A stretch of 10,793 nucleotides of DNA from an uncultured Salinimicrobium sp. (lineage in GTDB: Bacteria; Bacteroidota; Bacteroidia; Flavobacteriales; Flavobacteriaceae). A model generated the notes under the pieces. That model ran no database searches and was not told where the DNA came from. It saw only the letters and a program-made list of their open reading frames with translations. The position numbers and the translations under genes were made by a program. Where the stretch lies: NCBI GenBank assembly GCA_946887025.1, contig CAMPJY010000097.1, positions 1 to 10,793 of the forward strand. The letters run 5' to 3'. Below, piece after piece: positions 7,440-10,793 of the stretch (positions within the stretch are counted from its first letter, which is position 1; each line of letters opens with the position of its first letter).

Positions 7440-8780
7440 ATGAAGATCGAACGATTTTACGATATAAACCTTGCCCATGCCAGCTATGCGATCCTTAGCC
7501 ATAGGAAAATTGCCCTAATTGATCCTGCCAGGAACCCGCAGCCATATTACGAATTTGCAGTTGCAAATGAAGCAAAGATAACGACGGTGATTGAAACGCA
7601 TCCGCATGCTGATTTCGTAAGCAGCCATCTGGAAATTCAGAAAAAGACCAATGCCTCCATCTATGTCAGCAGATTATTAGGTGCAGAATATGAACACAAA
7701 AGTTTTGACGATGGGGATGAAATTAAACTGGGGGAGCTAACCCTGAAAGCTATTAATACCCCGGGACATTCTCCTGATAGCATAAGTGTGCTTCTTTTGA
7801 ATGAAGAAGGAAAGGAAGTGGCTCTTTTTACAGGAGACACACTTTTTATAGGAGATGTTGGCAGGCCGGACCTGAGAGAATCCGTTGGTAATCTAACAGC
7901 AAAACGAGAGTCTCTTGCCAAACAGATGTTTGACAGCATTCAGCATAAACTCGCAGATTTAAAGGATGATATCCTGGTATACCCCGCCCACGGCGCCGGA
8001 TCGCTGTGTGGGAAGAATCTCAGCAGTGAACCTTTCAGTACCCTGGGGAAAGAGCGTAGGGAAAACTGGGCCTTCCAGGAGCAATCTCAGGAGGAATTCG
8101 TAAAGACCATCCTACAGGATCAGCCATTTGTCCCTAAATACTTCGGCTTTAATGTAAGCCTCAATAAGAAGGGAGCCCCTTCTTTCGAGATCGGCTTACA
8201 TGGGGTGGAGCGTTTAGAAGATGTTTCGAAAGTAAAGGAAGGGGAATTGGTCGTCGATGTGCGAAAGGAGTCTGAATTTAAGGCAGGTCACCTGCCGGAT
8301 TCCATAAACATCATGTTGACCGAAAGGGGAAAATTTGAAACCTGGCTTGGAGCCATTATCGCCCCGACGGAAAAATTTTATCTGTTGGCAGCTGATGAGT
8401 CGCAACTAGAGGATGCAATTTCCAGAACAGCTAAAATCGGTTATGAGAATCTGATTCTGGGTGCTGTTTCCCTAAATGGAGCTAATCTACCAAAGAGTTC
8501 CGTAAAACTGGATGTAGAAAAATTCAGGAATGACCTTGATGGGTATTCCATTGTTGATGTACGAAATGAAGGAGAAACGAAGAAGGGGAAGATCTTTAAA
8601 AATGCCATTACTATTCCTTTGCATAACCTAAGGGAGAAGATTTACGAAATCCCCACCGATAAACCCGTGGTGGTTCACTGCGCCGCAGGTTTTCGATCTG
8701 CTGCCGGGAGTAGTATACTTGAGAATGAGCTGAAAGATTTGGAGGTTTTTGATCTGGGGGAGGCAATTAAGGAGTTTTAG
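7440..8780 (+). CDS. Persulfide dioxygenase-rhodanese fusion (metallo-beta-lactamase fold plus two rhodanese domains)
   Basis: The N-terminal half (about 1-230) is an ETHE1/CstB-like metallo-beta-lactamase domain that oxidises persulfides to sulfite. Its iron ligands are visible: His54 in THPHADF, His110 in TPGHSPDS and Asp133 in TGDTLFIGD. PAHG (182-185) and GSLCGK (187-192) are also present. The last His of the usual HxHxDH is Phe59; it is not a ligand in mononuclear ETHE1-type enzymes. Rhodanese domain 1 (about 255-345, LVVDVRKESEF) has LLAADES where the Cys loop should be and looks inactive. Domain 2 (about 355-446) has HCAAGFRS with Cys414 and should be active. I prefer the ATG at 7440 because the family starts near MKIE; the ATG at 7404, overlapping the upstream stop, would add 12 residues. 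The protein is cytoplasmic, with no signal peptide. Confidence 0.92.
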   Translation: MKIERFYDINLAHASYAILSHRKIALIDPARNPQPYYEFAVANEAKITTVIETHPHADFVSSHLEIQKKTNASIYVSRLLGAEYEHKSFDDGDEIKLGELTLKAINTPGHSPDSISVLLLNEEGKEVALFTGDTLFIGDVGRPDLRESVGNLTAKRESLAKQMFDSIQHKLADLKDDILVYPAHGAGSLCGKNLSSEPFSTLGKERRENWAFQEQSQEEFVKTILQDQPFVPKYFGFNVSLNKKGAPSFEIGLHGVERLEDVSKVKEGELVVDVRKESEFKAGHLPDSINIMLTERGKFETWLGAIIAPTEKFYLLAADESQLEDAISRTAKIGYENLILGAVSLNGANLPKSSVKLDVEKFRNDLDGYSIVDVRNEGETKKGKIFKNAITIPLHNLREKIYEIPTDKPVVVHCAAGFRSAAGSSILENELKDLEVFDLGEAIKEF

Positions 8781-8787
8781 AGAATGT

Positions 8788-8815
8788 CGGAAGTCCGAAG
8801 ACCGAAGATGGAAGA
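8788..8815 (+). repeat. Four tandem heptamers
   Basis: The spacer after the dioxygenase stop contains cggaagt, ccgaaga, ccgaaga and tggaaga in direct succession, consensus [CT][CG]GAAG[AT]. It lies 17 bases before the start of the next gene. Similar short GAAG-type repeats occur between genes in flavobacterial genomes, from memory only. Confidence 0.6.
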
Positions 8816-8832
8816 AAAAGCATTACCAGCCA

Positions 8833-9225
8833 ATGAAAATAAATACCAAAATCCCTCAGACTCTCGCACCTCACTTCCATATGGAACTGGAGCTGTACCG
8901 AAGTTTTTTGGCGGCAGGTGACTATTCCGGGGCCTGGTATCATCTGGAGCGGGCACATGTGATAGGGCAGGCTTATCCCTGGCCTCATACCTATGTTCAC
9001 TGGCTGATGTTGAAATTTGGGATAAAAATCAAGGACAGAAAAGAAATTTTAGGGCAATTGCCCCGACTAATGGTAGGTGGAGTGAAATCCTTTGTGGGTA
9101 AAATTCCTGTGGGGAACACGGGCGGAGCGAACGTTCCCCCATTGAGGCCAATGCCTATAGCCAATGATATTCAGGAAATTTTAAAAGCTGCTGAAAAACC
9201 TGGCGAGACAATCCAAAATTCCTAA
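8833..9225 (+). CDS. DUF3703 family protein
   Basis: This is a 130-residue soluble protein of unknown function. It has the family pattern: APHFHMELELYRSFLAAGDY, then YHLERAHVIGQ, paired histidines in HTYVHWLMLKFG, then VGNTGGANVPPLRPMPI near the C-terminus. The conserved histidines and the acidic N-terminal helix could bind metal, but nothing proves this. The frame is open upstream to 8749, overlapping the previous gene. The ATG at 8833 is preferred because the family starts close to the APHF block and the upstream extension includes the heptamer repeat. It lies 52 bases after the dioxygenase and 17 before the hydroxylase gene, in the same presumed operon. Confidence 0.85.
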   Translation: MKINTKIPQTLAPHFHMELELYRSFLAAGDYSGAWYHLERAHVIGQAYPWPHTYVHWLMLKFGIKIKDRKEILGQLPRLMVGGVKSFVGKIPVGNTGGANVPPLRPMPIANDIQEILKAAEKPGETIQNS

Positions 9226-9242
9226 TCGCCAGAGGAAACCAG

Positions 9243-10109
9243 ATGGAAAAGTATATAAAGATAATTCTCGATTCCTTCACCGGGTACTTCGACTACCTCA
9301 TGAGGCAGATCATGAATCCCGGCTGGGACAATTACTTTTACTGGTTTTTAGGGCTGTCTCTTATCGTGTGGCTCGTGGAGATCATTACTCCATGGCGGAA
9401 ACACCAGAAGATCCTGAGGCAGGACTTCTGGCTCGATTCTTTCTATTTGCTTTTTAATTTTATCCTTTTCTCCCTGATAGGATATAATGCGTTGTCTAAT
9501 TTAGGGGTGGCATTATTTGAAAACCTGCTGAATTTAGTAGGACTTGAAAATGCAGTGGCATTCGAGGTTCAGTCGTTTCCAGTCTGGGCGCAGCTGCTTA
9601 TAATGCTGGTGGTGGCAGATTTTATTCAGTGGAATGTTCATCGGCTTCTGCACAGGTCGGAGTTTCTGTGGAAATTTCACCAGGTACACCATTCAGTGAA
9701 GCAGATGAGTTTTTCTTCCCATTTCAGGTTTCATTTCATGGAAACCATCATTTACAAAACCCTCCAGTACCTGCCTTTGGCGATGATAGGCTTTGGAATT
9801 CAGGATTTCCTGTTAATACACCTTTTCACAGTCCTCATAGGGCATTTAAATCATGCTAATTTGGACTGGGACTACGGACCTTTGAAATATCTTCTGAACA
9901 ACCCTAAAATGCATCTGTGGCATCACAGTCGGGATTTGCCGAAGGGGAATAGGGAAGGGGTGAATTTCGGTCTTACGCTTAGCTTGTGGGATTACCTATT
10001 CGGAACCGCTTATGTTCCGGAGACTGAGGAGGTGAAGGAGATAGGGTTTGAGGGGGATGAGGAGTTTCCAAAAGGATTCTGGGAGCAGACGAAATTTCCC
10101 TTCAGATAG
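9243..10109 (+). CDS. Sterol desaturase / fatty acid hydroxylase superfamily membrane protein
   Basis: This 288-residue integral membrane di-iron enzyme has several hydrophobic helices (about 31-48, 66-90, 114-128, 174-200). The histidine clusters of the superfamily are intact: HRLLH (133-137), FHQVHHS with His146, His149 and His150, SHFRFH (159-164), HLNH (201-204) and HLWHH (224-228). The reaction is probably O2-dependent hydroxylation or desaturation of a lipid; the substrate cannot be told from sequence. The C-terminal tail is acidic, then basic. It is the last gene of the cluster and is followed after 44 bases by a strong terminator. Its link to sulfur metabolism is not obvious. Confidence 0.9.
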   Translation: MEKYIKIILDSFTGYFDYLMRQIMNPGWDNYFYWFLGLSLIVWLVEIITPWRKHQKILRQDFWLDSFYLLFNFILFSLIGYNALSNLGVALFENLLNLVGLENAVAFEVQSFPVWAQLLIMLVVADFIQWNVHRLLHRSEFLWKFHQVHHSVKQMSFSSHFRFHFMETIIYKTLQYLPLAMIGFGIQDFLLIHLFTVLIGHLNHANLDWDYGPLKYLLNNPKMHLWHHSRDLPKGNREGVNFGLTLSLWDYLFGTAYVPETEEVKEIGFEGDEEFPKGFWEQTKFPFR

Positions 10110-10144
10110 GTTTTTCAGCTTGCAATTCCTTTATCAAAAAAAGA

Positions 10145-10190
10145 CAAAAAAATAGCCGGTAAATCGCCCTTCTTTTACCGGCTTCTTTAC
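10145..10190. terminator. Bidirectional rho-independent terminator
   Basis: Perfect 10-bp arms AGCCGGTAAA (10154-10163) and TTTACCGGCT (10174-10183) enclose a 10-nt loop. On the plus strand TCTTT follows; on the minus strand the stem is followed by ATTTTTTTGT, a much better T-tract. It sits between the end of the hydroxylase gene and the end of the convergent microgene array, so it can serve both transcripts, with the stronger signal in the direction of the microgenes. Confidence 0.85.
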
Positions 10191-10211
10191 ACACTCCATG
10201 ATTTTTATCTT

Positions 10212-10346
10212 TTAGTGTTCATATCTTCTTTTACTGAACCAGATGTTCCTGTTGGACGAAAAGGTGGTTAGAAATTGTCGGGATGGGGAGCTGCCTACTG
10301 TCTTCGATACTCCATATCCTCTGATGATGCTGTTTAATAGTCTCAT
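10212..10346 (-). CDS. 44-residue microprotein, array copy 1
   Basis: The frame runs from ATG at 10346 to TAA at 10214-10212 and encodes 44 residues. It opens MRLLNS, then the shared block IIRGYGVSKTVGS (7-19), then a variable middle with FL at 25-26 and SS at 30-31, and ends NRNIWFSKRRYEH. It has no signal peptide, no cysteine and a net charge near +7, counting eight Lys/Arg and one Glu. It is the most diverged of the three copies at residues 5-6, 21-22 and 43. Only 12 bases separate its start from the stop of copy 2. It ends 29 bases from the terminator arm. I do not recognise the family; candidates include a small nucleic-acid-binding protein or a membrane-active cationic peptide, both guesses. 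Confidence 0.75.
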   Translation of the reverse strand: MRLLNSIIRGYGVSKTVGSSPSRQFLTTFSSNRNIWFSKRRYEH

Positions 10347-10358
10347 GATTGAAAAATT

Positions 10359-10493
10359 TTAATGTGCGTAACGTCTTCTATTGAACCAGATATTCCTGTT
10401 GGAGGAATTCTGTAGTAAAAATTCTTTTGGCTGGGTGCTGCCTACTGTCTTTGATACTCCGTATCCTCTGATGATGTTTGCTAGTGTTTTCAT
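10359..10493 (-). CDS. 44-residue microprotein, array copy 2
   Basis: The frame runs from ATG at 10493 to TAA at 10361-10359. The protein opens MKTLAN, carries IIRGYGVSKTVGS at 7-19 and ends NRNIWFNRRRYAH. It has basic residues at positions 2, 9, 15, 23, 33, 39, 40 and 41, as in both sister copies, with one Glu at 24. Trp36 is the only tryptophan. Compared with copy 1, the shared block differs by two silent changes (TAT/TAC and TCG/TCA). It lies between copies 1 and 3, probably in one transcript. Function unknown. Confidence 0.78.
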   Translation of the reverse strand: MKTLANIIRGYGVSKTVGSTQPKEFLLQNSSNRNIWFNRRRYAH

Positions 10494-10521
10494 TGTTTTG
10501 GTTTTAATGGTTTATTAATGT

Positions 10522-10656
10522 TTAATGGGCGAATCTTCTTTTTGAAGTCCAGATATTCTTGTGTGAAGAATCCAGGGATAAGAAGTTTCGCGGTTGTGAG
10601 CTTCCTACTGTCTTCGATACTCCGTAACCTCTGATAATGTTTACAATTGTTCTCAT
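10522..10656 (-). CDS. 44-residue microprotein, array copy 3
   Basis: The frame runs from ATG at 10656 to TAA at 10524-10522. The protein opens MRTIVN, carries IIRGYGVSKTVGS at 7-19 and ends HKNIWTSKRRFAH. Replacements relative to the sisters are conservative: Arg33 to Lys, Tyr42 to Phe. Net charge is again near +7. Upstream lies a 111-base AT-rich gap with a weak promoter-like TACCTTTT box (minus strand, 10741-10734) lacking a good -33 element, so this copy may head its own transcript or continue one from a copy further upstream. Function unknown. Confidence 0.78.
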   Translation of the reverse strand: MRTIVNIIRGYGVSKTVGSSQPRNFLSLDSSHKNIWTSKRRFAH

Positions 10657-10767
10657 GATTGTCAAGATTTGATTATTAATGTCTTATACCTGAAAGACTT
10701 CCGAGAATAATTTTTGTTACGGTACTATGCATTAAAAGGTAATGATTTAACAATACATTAACTATTT

Positions 10768-10793
10768 CTAGTGTAAGGATTTGGTTGAAGTCC
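10768..10793 (-). CDS. C-terminal end of a probable fourth array copy (partial)
   Basis: Reading leftward from the window edge, the last two bases give GG of a likely TGG, then ACT TCA ACC AAA TCC TTA CAC TAG. That is (W)TSTKSLH and stop, close to the IWTSKRRFAH ending of copy 3, including the WTS run and the final His. Only eight codons are visible, so the match could be chance, but orientation, spacing and terminal residues all agree with a further array member, possibly degenerate in the RR motif. Confidence 0.45.

Larger units (their letters stand above)
10212..10656 (-). repeat. Tandem array of three 135-bp coding units
   Basis: Three equal-length open frames (10346-10212, 10493-10359, 10656-10522) repeat with start-to-start distances of 147 and 163 bases. 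They align without a gap, and 24 of 44 residues are identical in all three. The best-conserved DNA is the part coding for residues 7-19; in those 13 codons the only base differences are third-position silent ones. The spacers (12 and 28 bases) are AT-rich and not conserved. This points to gene duplication under protein-level selection, not a non-coding satellite. Confidence 0.85.

Noticed and set aside
10212..10656. Possible CRISPR array because of the regular repeats
   Set aside because: The units are about 150 bp with coding conservation and silent changes; there are no short direct repeats with unique spacers and no cas genes.

Overview
The window looks like chromosomal DNA from a marine-type Flavobacteriaceae bacterium (Bacteroidota). 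The evidence is a large secreted protein with SprB-type repeats, Bacteroidota-style promoter motifs (TTTG plus TAnnTTTG-like), weak or absent Shine-Dalgarno sequences, AT-rich spacers, and protein families typical of the group. Assignment to a genus is not possible from this sequence alone.

Layout. (1) Bases 1-1496, minus strand: the N-terminal 498 residues of a large secreted protein with an Ig/PKD-like segment and SprB repeats; its C-terminus lies outside the window. (2) Bases 1497-2555: about 1 kb without a convincing gene, holding several perfect inverted repeats, including an interleaved pair that could fold as a pseudoknot. (3) Bases 2556-5563, plus strand: a Tat-exported flavin amine oxidase, then a conserved protein of unknown function with the motif YGTFAEIGAGQE. 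(4) Bases 5591-6593, minus strand: a VanX/DdpX-type D-Ala-D-Ala dipeptidase followed by a small membrane-anchored SHOCT-domain protein. (5) Bases 6761-10109, plus strand: a compact five-gene cluster made of an exported single-domain rhodanese, a DUF202 membrane protein, a persulfide dioxygenase-rhodanese fusion, a DUF3703 protein and a sterol-desaturase-family membrane hydroxylase. It ends at a strong bidirectional terminator. Its first three genes suggest persulfide/sulfane-sulfur oxidation and handling; the last two have no obvious link to that chemistry.

(6) Bases 10212-10793, minus strand, is the most striking part. Three tandem microgenes each encode exactly 44 residues. They share a 13-residue block with no amino-acid change (IIRGYGVSKTVGS) and a C-terminal pattern of NIW, then RR, then a final His. 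They carry basic residues at the same eight positions, and every base difference inside the shared block is silent. The last codons of a probable fourth copy run off the window edge. They read toward the same terminator that ends the sulfur cluster, which has its better T-tract in their direction. I do not recognise this family.

The sulfur cluster and the microgene array are convergent, as are the amine oxidase/unknown pair and the dipeptidase/SHOCT pair. The dipeptidase and the sulfur cluster diverge from a 167-bp spacer that carries a promoter-like motif for each direction.
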